Below are positions 17,505 through 26,456 of a stretch of DNA of 64,000 nucleotides, piece by piece. Source of the DNA: Bog-950 sp044228435 (lineage in GTDB: Bacteria > Bacteroidota > Bacteroidia > Chitinophagales > LD1); the NCBI GenBank assembly GCA_044228435.1, contig JBGAUW010000005.1, positions 1-64,000 of the forward strand, read 5' to 3'. Below the pieces are notes generated by a model. The model was not told where the DNA came from. It searched no databases and saw only the letters and a program-made list of their open reading frames with translations. Position 1 is the stretch's first letter. Each line of letters starts with the position of its first letter. Both the position numbers and the translations under genes were made by a program.

Positions 17505-18306
17505 GCTGCAACAGGATTTTGAAGAAAACGGCTACGTTGTAGTGCCTTTGCTTGATTTAACTGAAGTAGAGTTGTTGCAAAAAATATTCAATAAGCATTT
17601 AGGCGGCCACACTATTGATTCATTCACTTCTACCAACATTATAAATTCGAAAGACTGGCGTATAAATGTTGCTAATGAAATAAAGCAGATATTGGATAGC
17701 AGGCTTAATGCACTTTTTGAAAACACAAAGTTTTGGAACCCGGCATTTTTAATAAAGCCTACCGGTGAAAATACCGAGTTTAAGCTACACCAGGATTGGA
17801 CCTTTGTAGATGAAAGCAACTATTTTTCAGGCAACATTTGGATACCATTGGCAGATACGAACGAGACGAATGGAACAATTTGTGTAATACCTAAAAGCCA
17901 TTATAAGCATGTAAAAACCCTGCGCTCCCATACCATACCAGAGATTTTCAGAGGCCGGGAGGATGTGATAAAAAACCTAAGCATTCCTGTTAATTTGAAA
18001 GCCGGCGAGGCTATAATTTTTCAGCACAGCCTTATACACTATTCACCCAGCAACACAACGAATAAAGCAAGGGTAGCCGTATCTTGTGGCTTTAACAGTA
18101 GCGGAGCAACCCTACTTAATTACTACAAGAACAGCGATACCGAGGTTACGCTTTATGCAATGCCCGATAACTTTGTGTTTGATTATGGCAACGTAAGCGA
18201 TATAAACGGAGTACCACAAAATGGCACAGTGCTTAGCAAATCAGGCTATAAACCTAATCCATTATTGTCAGACCAGGAACTACTATTGTTCTTTAGCAGC
18301 CGATAA
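17476..18306 (+). CDS. PhyH-family Fe(II)/2-oxoglutarate dioxygenase (3 of 4)
   Basis: The protein has 276 residues. The metal motif is His105-Gln-Asp107 in KLHQDWTFVDE, very like the copy at 9119 (PPHQDWSFVDE), followed by GNIWIPLADTNETNGTICVIPKSH cut into the usual strands, distal His188 (SLIHYSPSN) and Arg199. All ligands are intact, so an active oxygenase is expected. It lies at the end of the FGE-FKBP transcript, overlapping the FKBP gene by 29 bp, and overlaps the convergent membrane protein gene by 24 bp at its 3' end. Substrate unknown. Confidence 0.87.
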   Translation: MLTPLLKPGKLQQDFEENGYVVVPLLDLTEVELLQKIFNKHLGGHTIDSFTSTNIINSKDWRINVANEIKQILDSRLNALFENTKFWNPAFLIKPTGENTEFKLHQDWTFVDESNYFSGNIWIPLADTNETNGTICVIPKSHYKHVKTLRSHTIPEIFRGREDVIKNLSIPVNLKAGEAIIFQHSLIHYSPSNTTNKARVAVSCGFNSSGATLLNYYKNSDTEVTLYAMPDNFVFDYGNVSDINGVPQNGTVLSKSGYKPNPLLSDQELLLFFSSR

Positions 18307-19968
18307 TTTAAATATGGCATTTCCACCTCTAAAACCTTTTAGGGTAAGGCTATCGCTATTAAGTTCCTGTATGGTATACTTCTTATGGTAAACACTATCC
18401 AGGTAGGTTTGCAAAACCTCTATCCGCTTCGGATTATCGATTAAGAGTGCAGCCTTATCGCCCTCAGTTAAAAAATCGTAGAAGGGATATAGGGGCGCAA
18501 TATTACAGTTACATTCCTTTTGCAGGTAAGGCCTGTACATAGGCGAAAACTGAGTAGAGTAGTAGTTGTAAGCATAAAATTTTTTGAAAAACTTTTGCTG
18601 GTAAAAAGTTTCGTATGGCCGGTTTTTAGTAACAAAACCGGTGTTATACACCAATACCTCTTTCGCATAATTTTGGTGCAACCAGTCAAACCCATTTTTA
18701 AACTCCCGGGTTTCGTTTTTAGCGTAGTCTATTTTTTTGAAAATATATTTAAAGCTTATAGGGAACAGCAAAAAAGCAAAAATAAGCAGGTAGTAAATGT
18801 TCCGCTTTTCGGAAAATAAGCGCGGCTGATGAAGCGTAATAATGGTAAACAAAAAGAGCACCTGAAAAGGAACTAAAAACCTGTTTTCCATTTTAATAAA
18901 GCAGATAGCGAATACGGTAGCGTAGAAGAAAAAGAAAAGGGCAATAGTTTTAAGCTTGTAATGCCTGATTTTATTTCCACCCAAAAAGATATAGAAGAAA
19001 ATAAGCACCACATCGGCAATAATGAAGTAAATATTTTGCGCAGTGGCCGATACAAAAGTTGTAACAGCGTACATTAACTGGCTAAAGCTGAATTTGTTTA
19101 AGTTAGAGAAAACGCCAACACGCTCATAAAACGCAACACCCAGATTTTGTTCATCGGCGAGTATATCACTCTTAATGGCCAGATACTTTATACTATCCAG
19201 CGGTTGTGTAAATTTTAAATCGGGCACATACTTTCCAACAAAGTACAGCTTAAACTCAGCGTTATAAAGAAAAAATGAATTAAGGTCTTTAGAGTGATCG
19301 TTTATAAAAACAATTTTGCAGTAGAACATAAAAAACAAAACAAAAGCAACCCAAAATGGCAGCAGGGGCAGCAAAGGCTTTTTATGTACAATAAAAACCG
19401 CGGTTATAAAAACGAGAATAAATAAATGAACGTTACTGCGTATCCAAAGGGCCACTATGAACAGAAGCAAATACGGCAACGCTTTTTTTGAAAGAAGACG
19501 ATTTTCATCATTTACTATCAAATAAGAAACTGCGGCAATGCCGGCAAACATGGTAATGCGCACCATGTGGTACAGCACCACCGATTCAAAAAACAGTAAT
19601 GCAAAAAATAATAATACTATGGTACGCGATAACCATGGAAAAGCGAGGCTATATTTAAGAATTTGCTTAAACAGCACCCATACCGATACAAACAACACCC
19701 CATTTAAAAAAAAGGCAACCCACCGGATAGGAAGCCATGCCCCAAGTCGGTTTAACACAAAAGCAGCCCCCGGCATATACTCGGGAAAAGGATTGGCTGC
19801 AGCCGGCAGGTAATAATTAGTTAGCTCGCCACTTATAGCAGTATCGTAAATATGCTGGTAAGCATCTACCCACCACCCTACTGCAATATAGCTGATGGCA
19901 AAAAGCAAAAACGTAAGCAACAAAGATTGTAGCGCCAAACTTTGAGTGACATATTTACGCCAACTCAT
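18283..19968 (-). CDS. large polytopic membrane protein, possibly GT-C-like
   Basis: This 561-residue protein has a basic N-terminus (MSWRKYV), many hydrophobic segments to about residue 400 and a soluble C-terminal domain. The first periplasmic loop holds WWVDAYQHIYDTAISGELTN followed by NPFPEYMPGAAFVLNR, whose acidic residues and PEYMPGA recall GT-C lipid-linked-sugar transferases, but I do not recognise a family with confidence. Genomic context supports a role in glycoconjugate assembly. It is convergent with the PhyH gene ending at 18306. Confidence 0.6.
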   Translation of the reverse strand: MSWRKYVTQSLALQSLLLTFLLFAISYIAVGWWVDAYQHIYDTAISGELTNYYLPAAANPFPEYMPGAAFVLNRLGAWLPIRWVAFFLNGVLFVSVWVLFKQILKYSLAFPWLSRTIVLLFFALLFFESVVLYHMVRITMFAGIAAVSYLIVNDENRLLSKKALPYLLLFIVALWIRSNVHLFILVFITAVFIVHKKPLLPLLPFWVAFVLFFMFYCKIVFINDHSKDLNSFFLYNAEFKLYFVGKYVPDLKFTQPLDSIKYLAIKSDILADEQNLGVAFYERVGVFSNLNKFSFSQLMYAVTTFVSATAQNIYFIIADVVLIFFYIFLGGNKIRHYKLKTIALFFFFYATVFAICFIKMENRFLVPFQVLFLFTIITLHQPRLFSEKRNIYYLLIFAFLLFPISFKYIFKKIDYAKNETREFKNGFDWLHQNYAKEVLVYNTGFVTKNRPYETFYQQKFFKKFYAYNYYSTQFSPMYRPYLQKECNCNIAPLYPFYDFLTEGDKAALLIDNPKRIEVLQTYLDSVYHKKYTIQELNSDSLTLKGFRGGNAIFKLSAAKEQ

Positions 19969-20065
19969 AGTGCATAGCTATTAAAACAAAAAACACTTAT
20001 ATTCAGCAGGGCAGGCATTAGTAACCGGTAGTGATAGTTTTGTGGGCAATGGTAAGCTACAGGCG

Positions 20066-21004
20066 CTATAAAGCAGGGGTATATTTTTCTATTAACCCAA
20101 TTAGCTCACTTTCCGTTATATCAAATGATTTGTAAGGTATAACTGTTTTTTTCCAAACTTTCTCATCCGGTTTAGATGCAAAATCGTAGGTTCTGAAAAA
20201 CTCATCGCTAACGGCGAACCTTTCAACAATATCGGCAGGGGTATTTTCGTCGCGGTAATAATAAATAAGATCCGGGTTATGCTTTACCGCCGTAATGGTA
20301 ATAGCATGGCGCGTTTCGTTAGATAAGTTAGGCTTAGATGAGTGCACTAAAGCCGGATCGAATATCAAAACATCGCCGGCATTTGTATATACCGGTTGCA
20401 TATATTGATTTAAAACACTGCTGTGCTTTTGCAAATTCCAGGGCACACTAAAACCGCGCTGCGTATTACCCCATAAGTGACTACCCGATAAAACCGAAAT
20501 AGCCCCGTTTGTTTCATCAACGTCGCAAAAAGGCACCCATACAAATAAGCTATAATTCAACTCTTCATCAATAAAACTGCTATCCTGGTGCACCGGTAAC
20601 TCGCTATCTTCGTGTGCCGGTTTTACCGCAAACGATCCGCCCGTGTGACCCGATACCTTATTCATATCAAAAATGCGGGGCAATATGGTCTGCCAGTTTT
20701 TATTAATTACTTCCGATGTTTTTTCGCGGATTTCGGGATTATGCAGACAGCCAGTATTCAAAAACTGGTTTTCCATATGAAAACCTTCAATATTGGTAAT
20801 ATAATTAAAGGTATCTAAAAACGACTTAATCTCTTCGGGCGTAACAACGTTGGTGATTTTACACCAGCCATGTTTAAGAAAGTGCTCGTGGTTTTCGGCA
20901 TTTAAAAAGAAACACTCTTTGCGAACTTTATAATGCACACTATTCTCTATACTTTCTAATACCTCTGTATTTGCAATAGTTTCAGCGTTTACCATAGCTT
21001 TCAT
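20066..21004 (-). CDS. PhyH-family Fe(II)/2-oxoglutarate dioxygenase (4 of 4)
   Basis: The protein has 312 residues and a longer N-terminus than its paralogues here. The metal motif His139-Gln-Asp141 sits in PVHQDSSFIDE; LFVWVPFCDVDETNGAISVL, then GDVLIFDPALVHSSKPN with distal His221, and Arg232 complete the active-site set. A downstream cofactor-independent tail (residues 245-312) is unlike the other three. The start is MKAMVN at 21004; the second Met could also serve. It is transcribed away from the Asp/Asn-hydroxylase-like gene set upstream on the same strand (91 bp gap), perhaps from its own promoter. Confidence 0.87.
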   Translation of the reverse strand: MKAMVNAETIANTEVLESIENSVHYKVRKECFFLNAENHEHFLKHGWCKITNVVTPEEIKSFLDTFNYITNIEGFHMENQFLNTGCLHNPEIREKTSEVINKNWQTILPRIFDMNKVSGHTGGSFAVKPAHEDSELPVHQDSSFIDEELNYSLFVWVPFCDVDETNGAISVLSGSHLWGNTQRGFSVPWNLQKHSSVLNQYMQPVYTNAGDVLIFDPALVHSSKPNLSNETRHAITITAVKHNPDLIYYYRDENTPADIVERFAVSDEFFRTYDFASKPDEKVWKKTVIPYKSFDITESELIGLIEKYTPAL

Positions 21005-21095
21005 TTATAGTGCTAAAATAGCAAATGTCTTAAACTTATTGATTGATTGTTTGGCCTAAAAACCAATAAAAACAAGTGAAAAAGAGTGCCAAATC

Positions 21096-21839
21096 TCAAC
21101 CCAAAACGTGTTCTATATCCTTGGTAGCAGTTTTTTGCTTTAAATTTTTTAATACGTTCTGAATGTAGGGAGAAACCCTAATGAGGTGGGTAAGCAATAG
21201 CGATATCCAAACCAGGGGCGCTGGCATTGGGCGTATAAAATCAACATATAAAACAGCCCTTTTTTGCGAGCTTTTATTCCAGGCACTATGTAAAAAGGTG
21301 TCGTCGAAGATTAGGCTTTTGCCGTTCTGCCAGTGGTAGGTATCATTAAGTATGCGAATACCGCAGTTTTCGTAGTCGGTGGGTATATCAACTCCTAAAT
21401 GAAACCGCAAATAGCCTTTAAATGCCCCCCGGTGCTCTTTTACCACTGTATCGCTATTTAAAATAGAAAAAAACGCTGTTGTTACGTTAGGTATGTTTTT
21501 AAGTAGCCGGTCTGTTTGCGGACATAGGGCGATATTATCGCTTAACGGAACACCGTATATATAAAGGGGAAAAAACCTCCATTGCGCCTCATCAACTACC
21601 TTTTGCTGCTCGGCCGATATTTCGGAAATATCATGAGTCAACCCCGGCTTACTAATGGCTAAGTATTCCGCTTTTATTGCTTCGTAATTATTTTCAATTT
21701 CCGGAACCCAATCGAATTGAGCAGGATTTAATACTGCCGGTTGCTTTGTAGCCGCCGAAATCAGTTTTTCCAGCCCTCCAATTACATTTTTACCTACAAA
21801 AGAAACTACCTTGTAATACAAGCCAGTGTTTTTTTCCAT
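21096..21839 (-). CDS. aspartyl/asparaginyl beta-hydroxylase-type oxygenase
   Basis: The 247-residue protein carries the family core: KEHRGAFKGYLRFHLGVDIP (first metal His plus HLG), CGIRILND, WQNGKSLIFDDTFLHSAWN (second metal His) and RAVLYVDFIRP (2-oxoglutarate-binding Arg). This family uses two His ligands without the Asp carboxylate, as in human AspH and in lipid A 2-hydroxylase LpxO. The hydrophobic C-terminal stretch (LVWISLLLTHLI) hints at membrane association, as in LpxO, so hydroxylation of a lipid acyl chain is a candidate reaction. It is downstream of the NeuD-like and GT2 genes in one minus-strand unit. Confidence 0.87.
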   Translation of the reverse strand: MEKNTGLYYKVVSFVGKNVIGGLEKLISAATKQPAVLNPAQFDWVPEIENNYEAIKAEYLAISKPGLTHDISEISAEQQKVVDEAQWRFFPLYIYGVPLSDNIALCPQTDRLLKNIPNVTTAFFSILNSDTVVKEHRGAFKGYLRFHLGVDIPTDYENCGIRILNDTYHWQNGKSLIFDDTFLHSAWNKSSQKRAVLYVDFIRPMPAPLVWISLLLTHLIRVSPYIQNVLKNLKQKTATKDIEHVLG

Positions 21840-21872
21840 TTACTAACTATTTATAAGCTTAAAGCAGTTAGT

Positions 21873-22517
21873 TTAAATCTTGTTCTCCCTTATAATTTTA
21901 GCCGGAGACCCTACGGCAATAACATTATCGGGTAAATCGTGCTTTACATACGAGTTGGCACCTATAATACAGTTTTTGCCAATTTTTACGCCCTCGCCTA
22001 CCATAGAGTTAAGGCCAATAAAAGTATAATCGCCAACTACGGCATTACTTAACGCACAATGGGCACTTACAAATGCATAGCGCCCAATTACAACATCGTG
22101 GCCAATGCCGCCATACGGATAAATAATAGCCCCTTCTTCAATTCGGGAACCCACACTTACCGTAGCAAAGTGCATTATTATAATATTGCCATTTCCAATA
22201 TCGGTTAACCCCGGATTTATCATTGCCTTATCGCTTATATGGTTAGCGGCAACACCTCCGTGTTTGGTTATAAATGCAGCCTGTTTTTCGCGCGCGTAAT
22301 TATTGCCAATGCACGATATAAATTCTTTGTCGTTATTACTAAAATAGCTTGTAAGGCCTTCAACGCCTTTATATACAATGCACCCATTTTTTTCGAAAAA
22401 GGGTAAGTATTTATCGTTTAAATCATCGGTATAAAAACGCAGATTGCCGAGCGAATATTTATTTGCCATATCAGCCAAAACATCTTTGCAATTGCCACCC
22501 AGGCCCGCTATTAACAT
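21873..22517 (-). CDS. NeuD/PglD-type sugar O- or N-acyltransferase (left-handed beta-helix)
   Basis: The protein (214 residues) has a short Rossmann-like N-terminus (MLIAGLGGNCKDVLADMA) that binds the nucleotide sugar in PglD/NeuD, then hexapeptide repeats from about residue 95: IGNGNIIIMHFATVSVGSRI, VIGRYAFVSAHCALS, VGDYTFIGLNSMVGEGVKIG. The catalytic His of this family lies in the helix region; HFATVS or SAHCALS are candidates. It probably acetylates an amino- or hydroxy-sugar of the locus. The gene overlaps the upstream GT2 gene by 7 bp. Confidence 0.85.
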   Translation of the reverse strand: MLIAGLGGNCKDVLADMANKYSLGNLRFYTDDLNDKYLPFFEKNGCIVYKGVEGLTSYFSNNDKEFISCIGNNYAREKQAAFITKHGGVAANHISDKAMINPGLTDIGNGNIIIMHFATVSVGSRIEEGAIIYPYGGIGHDVVIGRYAFVSAHCALSNAVVGDYTFIGLNSMVGEGVKIGKNCIIGANSYVKHDLPDNVIAVGSPAKIIRENKI

Positions 22518-23209
22518 AGTTTTCGTTTTATAATATACTTTAAAGATTTATGAGCGTATTTAACGCGGCTAATGAAGGTCCAGGAAGACTTATCAAAAGT
22601 ATCATTTATTCGCTCACTTGGCAAAAAGTAGGTTTTCCGGCTTAAATGAAGCACCTCTAATTGTAAAAAAACTTTATCGAAATCATTTTTTATCAATTGC
22701 TGATAGAGGTAGTTATTCATCAGGCAAAAATCGAAGCCGCCCCTGGGCATTTTGGGCTCAAAAAGCGAAAGCAAACCAAAAAATGCCTTCGAAAATAACA
22801 CCCCCAGCCCGGTATCGCTTCTGGTAGCCCTGTAGCCGGCTGCCAAATCATTGCCTTCGGCAATGGCATTAAACAATGGGATAATAGTTTCAAATGAATT
22901 TTGCATATCGCACGAGTAAACGGCAAACAAATTTCCGGTAGCAGCTTTTAATCCGGTTTCAATTGCCCTTACCTGGCCCATGTTTTTTGCATGCTTTATT
23001 ACTACCACATGCTCATCTTTCATTTGTTGCAGTATTTGCAGCGAGTTATCAGTACTACAATCGTCTACATAAATTACTTCGTATCTTTTAATGTTTAAGT
23101 CCTTTTCTATTATTCGCTTAAGAAGGCCCGCTATTACAGTAATAGAATTCTGTTTGTTATAAACAGGAAGAACAACCGACAGCCTAACCTGATCTTTATC
23201 TATATACAT
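22511..23209 (-). CDS. GT2 family glycosyltransferase
   Basis: I start this gene at the ATG at 23209 (MYIDKDQVRLS) because the longer frame needs a TTG at 23242. The 232-residue product shows the GT2 core: LSVVLPVYNKQNSI, YVDDCSTDNSLQIL, then VYSCDMQNSFETI in the place of the second aspartate motif, and a membrane-proximal MPRGGFDFCLMN. It is related to the polyprenyl-phosphate sugar transferase group but lacks terminal membrane helices. It is the first gene of a unit with the NeuD-like acyltransferase and the beta-hydroxylase. Confidence 0.85.
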   Translation of the reverse strand: MYIDKDQVRLSVVLPVYNKQNSITVIAGLLKRIIEKDLNIKRYEVIYVDDCSTDNSLQILQQMKDEHVVVIKHAKNMGQVRAIETGLKAATGNLFAVYSCDMQNSFETIIPLFNAIAEGNDLAAGYRATRSDTGLGVLFSKAFFGLLSLFEPKMPRGGFDFCLMNNYLYQQLIKNDFDKVFLQLEVLHLSRKTYFLPSERINDTFDKSSWTFISRVKYAHKSLKYIIKRKLC

Positions 23210-23285
23210 GCAATTAAGGTATTCGCCTGATTTGGAGCACAAAATATAAATTTGGCTACGTTATGAATAACTTCGTTCTATATTT

Positions 23286-24186
23286 ATGGATTATAACTTA
23301 AAAAACACCTACGCTGCTTAGTAAAGATAAAATATGCCTTGTTACCGGCGCAGGCTCCGGCGTAGGTTTGCAAATGGCTATAGGGCTTGCAAAAAAAGAT
23401 GCCACCGTAATTATTATTTGCCGAAGCACCGAAAAAGCCCAAGAAGCGGCTGAGCTTATACGACAGATAACCGGTAGCAAAAAAATATTTTGTTACAACG
23501 CCGATTTGAGTGTACAGAACGATATTAAACTTGTAGCCCAAGAAATAGCCGGTGGTTTTGACCGAATAGATGTGTTAATTAATAATGCTGCCTGTGTAAC
23601 CTCTACTTTAGAGTTTACCGCGGACGGAGTTGAAAAGCAGCTGGCCGTAAACCACGTTGCTCCTTTTTTGCTTACGCATTATTTACTGCCCTTAATTACA
23701 AAAAGTGCCGATGGCCGCATTATTAATGTAAACTCGCGCGCCCATGGCAGGGGCACTATGCATTTTGATGATTTGTTTTTACAAAAGGGTTATAATATTT
23801 CGGTGGCGTACAATCAATCTAAACTGGCCAATATGCTGTTTACCTATGCGCTTGCCAATAAATTAGCGAGTACCGGCATAAGTGTAAATGCATTTCACCC
23901 GGGGCTTGTAAATACAGAGTTTGGTGTAAAGGGTGTGTCGGCGCTGCATAAATTTGCATGGGTAATCATAAGCAAATTGGGCCGTTCGGCTAAGGTGGCA
24001 GCAGAAGATGGCATTTACCTGGCACTTGATGAAAAGTTAAAGAATATTACGGGTAAATATTTTCACAACAAGCAACCAATTTCTTCTTCTGCACTTAGCT
24101 ATAATAGTGTTTGGGCCGAAAAACTTTGGGCTGTTACTTTGCAATGGACTAAACTAAAAGCAGATGGTTACGGAAAAGTATCCTAA
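23286..24186 (+). CDS. short-chain dehydrogenase with a frame break near the start
   Basis: The SDR body is intact from TGAGSGVGLQM (NAD(P)-binding, near 23344) through LINNAA, the catalytic Ser (VNSRA), YNQSK (Tyr and Lys) and FHPGLVNTEFG, as in retinol-dehydrogenase-type SDRs. No ATG, GTG or TTG lies in frame before the cofactor motif. An ATG at 23286 begins MDYNLK but reaches TAG after 11 codons; removing one A from the A6 tract at 23300-23305 joins it to the SDR frame as MDYNLKTPTLLSKDKICLVTG. So either a sequencing indel, a real frameshift or slippage at the A6 run. If the frame is unbroken, CTG at 23314 would be the start. It overlaps the next gene by 23 bp. Confidence 0.8.
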
Positions 24187-25552
24187 ACAAGTTCTTTCAT
24201 CATACGGCTTGCTGCAGGCAACATCCTATGTGTGCAGACCAAAAAATTATGACGAGGTATTGACCTGTATTGCCTATGCAAAACAACATGGATTTAAAAT
24301 TTGCCCCTCTGGTAGCCGCTTAAGTTTTAGCAACGTGTGCCTGGCAGATAAGCAGATAGCAATGGATTTGCGCGACCTTAACGCCCTGTTGCACTTTAAT
24401 GAAGAAAAAAAAGAAGTAACGGTGCAGGCCGGTATGCTTACCGCTAAACTGCTGGCTATTATTATGCCACGGGGCTTTACTTTGGTTAGCCTTTCCGGTT
24501 CGTTAGGCAACACCATTGCCGGCGATATAAGTAACGATGTAAATGGCAAAGATTGCTTTAAGCACGGCAACTTTGGAGCTAACGTGGCTTCGCTTAAAAT
24601 AGCTACCGCCAGTGGCACCATAATGGATATAAACGCTCAAAACAACGAGGAGCTTTATAACGCACTTATTGGCGGATTGGGACTTATAGGCGTTATACTG
24701 GAAGTAACTTTAAGGCTAAAAAGTATACCCTCGTTTATAATAAAGTCTGCGGGCATAAGGTTTAGCAGTATTAGTGATTTGGTACAAGGCATGAATAGTA
24801 TAGACCCCGGTAAAACAGACTTTGCCTACTGCTGGACCGACCCCTACGCCCCCAATAATTCGCTGGGCCGCGGCATTTGCGAAATGGGCGCTTTTACTGA
24901 AGATAGCCGCAACTATTCTGCAGCGGATTTAGTGGCCGGATTTGAACAAAAAAATCAGTTTGGCCCTTTTGAGCCCAAAGCATTTTGGTGGCTTTACCGG
25001 ACGTTAGAATTTAAAGCGGCTTACCAATTAGCCGGGTATTTAAAGTATTTTTTTAATAGTAGCGCTTACCGCCAGCAACTATTTACCGCTTATCAATACC
25101 CCATGGTTAAGTATTTGCCACAATGGAATTTAAAATATTATCCATTGGGGTTTCGCGAGTGGCAGATTTTGTTTTCGTCAAAAAATTTCGAATCGGCTTA
25201 CAAAACTGTTTTGCTGCTATGCAGGCAATATAATTTTGTGCCGTATATCTGTGCCGTAAAAAAACATAAAGCACAAAACTCCTACTTATCCTTTTCGGGC
25301 GATGGCTTTTCGATGACAGTAAACTATGCCCTTGCAGACCTTAAAATTAACGACCGCTTAGCGTTTGAAGAGGAACTTTTAAAAACAATCATTTCGCTTT
25401 CGGGCAAAGTTTACATTGGCAAAACTCCTTACTTTTCTAAACCTGTATTAGAGGCCATGTATCCCGATACCGGTAAGTTTTTGCTGGCTAAAAGCAAAAC
25501 AGACCCCGGTAATTTATTTTGGTCGGATGCTGCTGAACAGTTGTTGAACTAA
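24164..25552 (+). CDS. FAD-dependent oxidase/dehydrogenase, DprE1-like
   Basis: The protein (462 residues) has a PCMH-type FAD domain: FKICPSGSRLSFSN, LSGSLGNTIAGDISNDVNGK (a DprE1-like stretch), HGNFGANVASLKIATASG and GGLGLIGVILEVTLRLK. The C-terminal half keeps the DprE1 order: REWQILFSS, SYLSFSGDGFSMTVNYAL, KVYIGKTPY (Lys matching catalytic Lys418 of DprE1), LEAMYPDTGKFL. The benzothiazinone-reactive Cys387 of DprE1 appears to be Thr. DprE1 oxidises the C2 hydroxyl of a polyprenyl-phospho-ribose; an SDR then reduces the ketone. The SDR gene overlapping just upstream matches that two-step arrangement. Other VAO-family sugar oxidases remain possible. Confidence 0.75.
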   Translation: MVTEKYPKQVLSSYGLLQATSYVCRPKNYDEVLTCIAYAKQHGFKICPSGSRLSFSNVCLADKQIAMDLRDLNALLHFNEEKKEVTVQAGMLTAKLLAIIMPRGFTLVSLSGSLGNTIAGDISNDVNGKDCFKHGNFGANVASLKIATASGTIMDINAQNNEELYNALIGGLGLIGVILEVTLRLKSIPSFIIKSAGIRFSSISDLVQGMNSIDPGKTDFAYCWTDPYAPNNSLGRGICEMGAFTEDSRNYSAADLVAGFEQKNQFGPFEPKAFWWLYRTLEFKAAYQLAGYLKYFFNSSAYRQQLFTAYQYPMVKYLPQWNLKYYPLGFREWQILFSSKNFESAYKTVLLLCRQYNFVPYICAVKKHKAQNSYLSFSGDGFSMTVNYALADLKINDRLAFEEELLKTIISLSGKVYIGKTPYFSKPVLEAMYPDTGKFLLAKSKTDPGNLFWSDAAEQLLN

Positions 25553-25555
25553 AAA

Positions 25556-26371
25556 CTAAGCATAATCAACCATTTTATCTTCGGCCTTAATAAAGCACCA
25601 AATACCAGCCAGCATTACCATTAGGATAAAAATTATAGCCCACCAATAGGCCTGTTCAGGAAAAGCTTCGCCTAAAATCGCATACCGGTACCCTTTTATT
25701 ATACCTGCCATAGGGTTTAAATACACAAAAAAATCATACCTGGGCGGGATAACCGTTGTGGGGTAAAAAACTGGGGTTATCCATACCGCTATACCAACTA
25801 TTGTGGGCAATATCTGGTTAAGGTCTCTAAAACGAATATTAAGCACGTTCATCCATACCGCAATTGCAAATGCGGAAGCAATAGTTAGCAGTATAAAAAC
25901 AGGAAGTAAAAACAGGTTAAATCCTACATGCACTTTTTCAAACAATAAAAGGGCAAAAAGAATAATTAGTGATATACCGGTTTCGGGTAGTGCAACAAGA
26001 ATTTTAGAAAGTGGCAATACAAGTTTAGGAAACTTCATTTTTCTAATTAACCCCTGGCGCTGAATAATTGCTGTGCTTGCTGTAATGGTTATTTGCGAAA
26101 ACAGGTTCCAGGCTATCATACCTGCAAATGCAAAAAGGTAGTAGGGTGATTGTGTTGGCACTTTTAAAAACAACCTGAATATGATTGTAAATACGGCCAG
26201 TGTAAATACGGGCCTTATAATGGCCCACAATATGCCCAAATAGGTTTGCGCATACAGTGTGCGCAATTCCTGCCCGGCAAACAGAGCTATTAAGCCGGCA
26301 TGGGCTTTCATTTCCTGCCAATACTCGCTAACAGTTGGTGGGTGAGGCGTTATTATTACCGGGCTACGCAT
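25556..26371 (-). CDS. wzm: ABC-2 type polysaccharide/lipid export permease (Wzm/TagG-like)
   Basis: The 271-residue protein has six predicted membrane spans and the family landmarks: an N-terminal amphipathic region, LRTLYAQTYLGILWAIIRPVF (start of TM1 with the conserved YLGxxW), then LNIRFRDLNQILPTIVGIAVW and TPVFYPTTVIPP, and YLNPMAGIIKGYRYAILG. It is the natural partner of the Wzt-like ATPase at 10009-11145, 14 kb away and on the other strand; no closer ATPase gene exists in the window. It exports an undecaprenyl-linked glycan or teichoic-acid-like polymer. Confidence 0.85.
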   Translation of the reverse strand: MRSPVIITPHPPTVSEYWQEMKAHAGLIALFAGQELRTLYAQTYLGILWAIIRPVFTLAVFTIIFRLFLKVPTQSPYYLFAFAGMIAWNLFSQITITASTAIIQRQGLIRKMKFPKLVLPLSKILVALPETGISLIILFALLLFEKVHVGFNLFLLPVFILLTIASAFAIAVWMNVLNIRFRDLNQILPTIVGIAVWITPVFYPTTVIPPRYDFFVYLNPMAGIIKGYRYAILGEAFPEQAYWWAIIFILMVMLAGIWCFIKAEDKMVDYA

Positions 26372-26422
26372 TGTGCAATATAATTTTTAAAACAGAAACC
26401 TTTTAAACGCCACTTTGCAGCA

Positions 26423-26452
26423 TTGTTTAGCTTAAACAAATTTCTACTTTTA
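26423..26452 (+). promoter_or_regulatory. candidate Bacteroidota promoter for the lipoprotein at 26457
   Basis: TTG at 26423-26425, a 19-nt spacer, then TACTTTTA at 26445-26452 (TAnnTTTG with one mismatch). Expected transcription starts about at the GTG at 26457, which would make a leaderless or nearly leaderless mRNA. Sequence match only. Confidence 0.4.
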
Positions 26453-26456
26453 TAAG

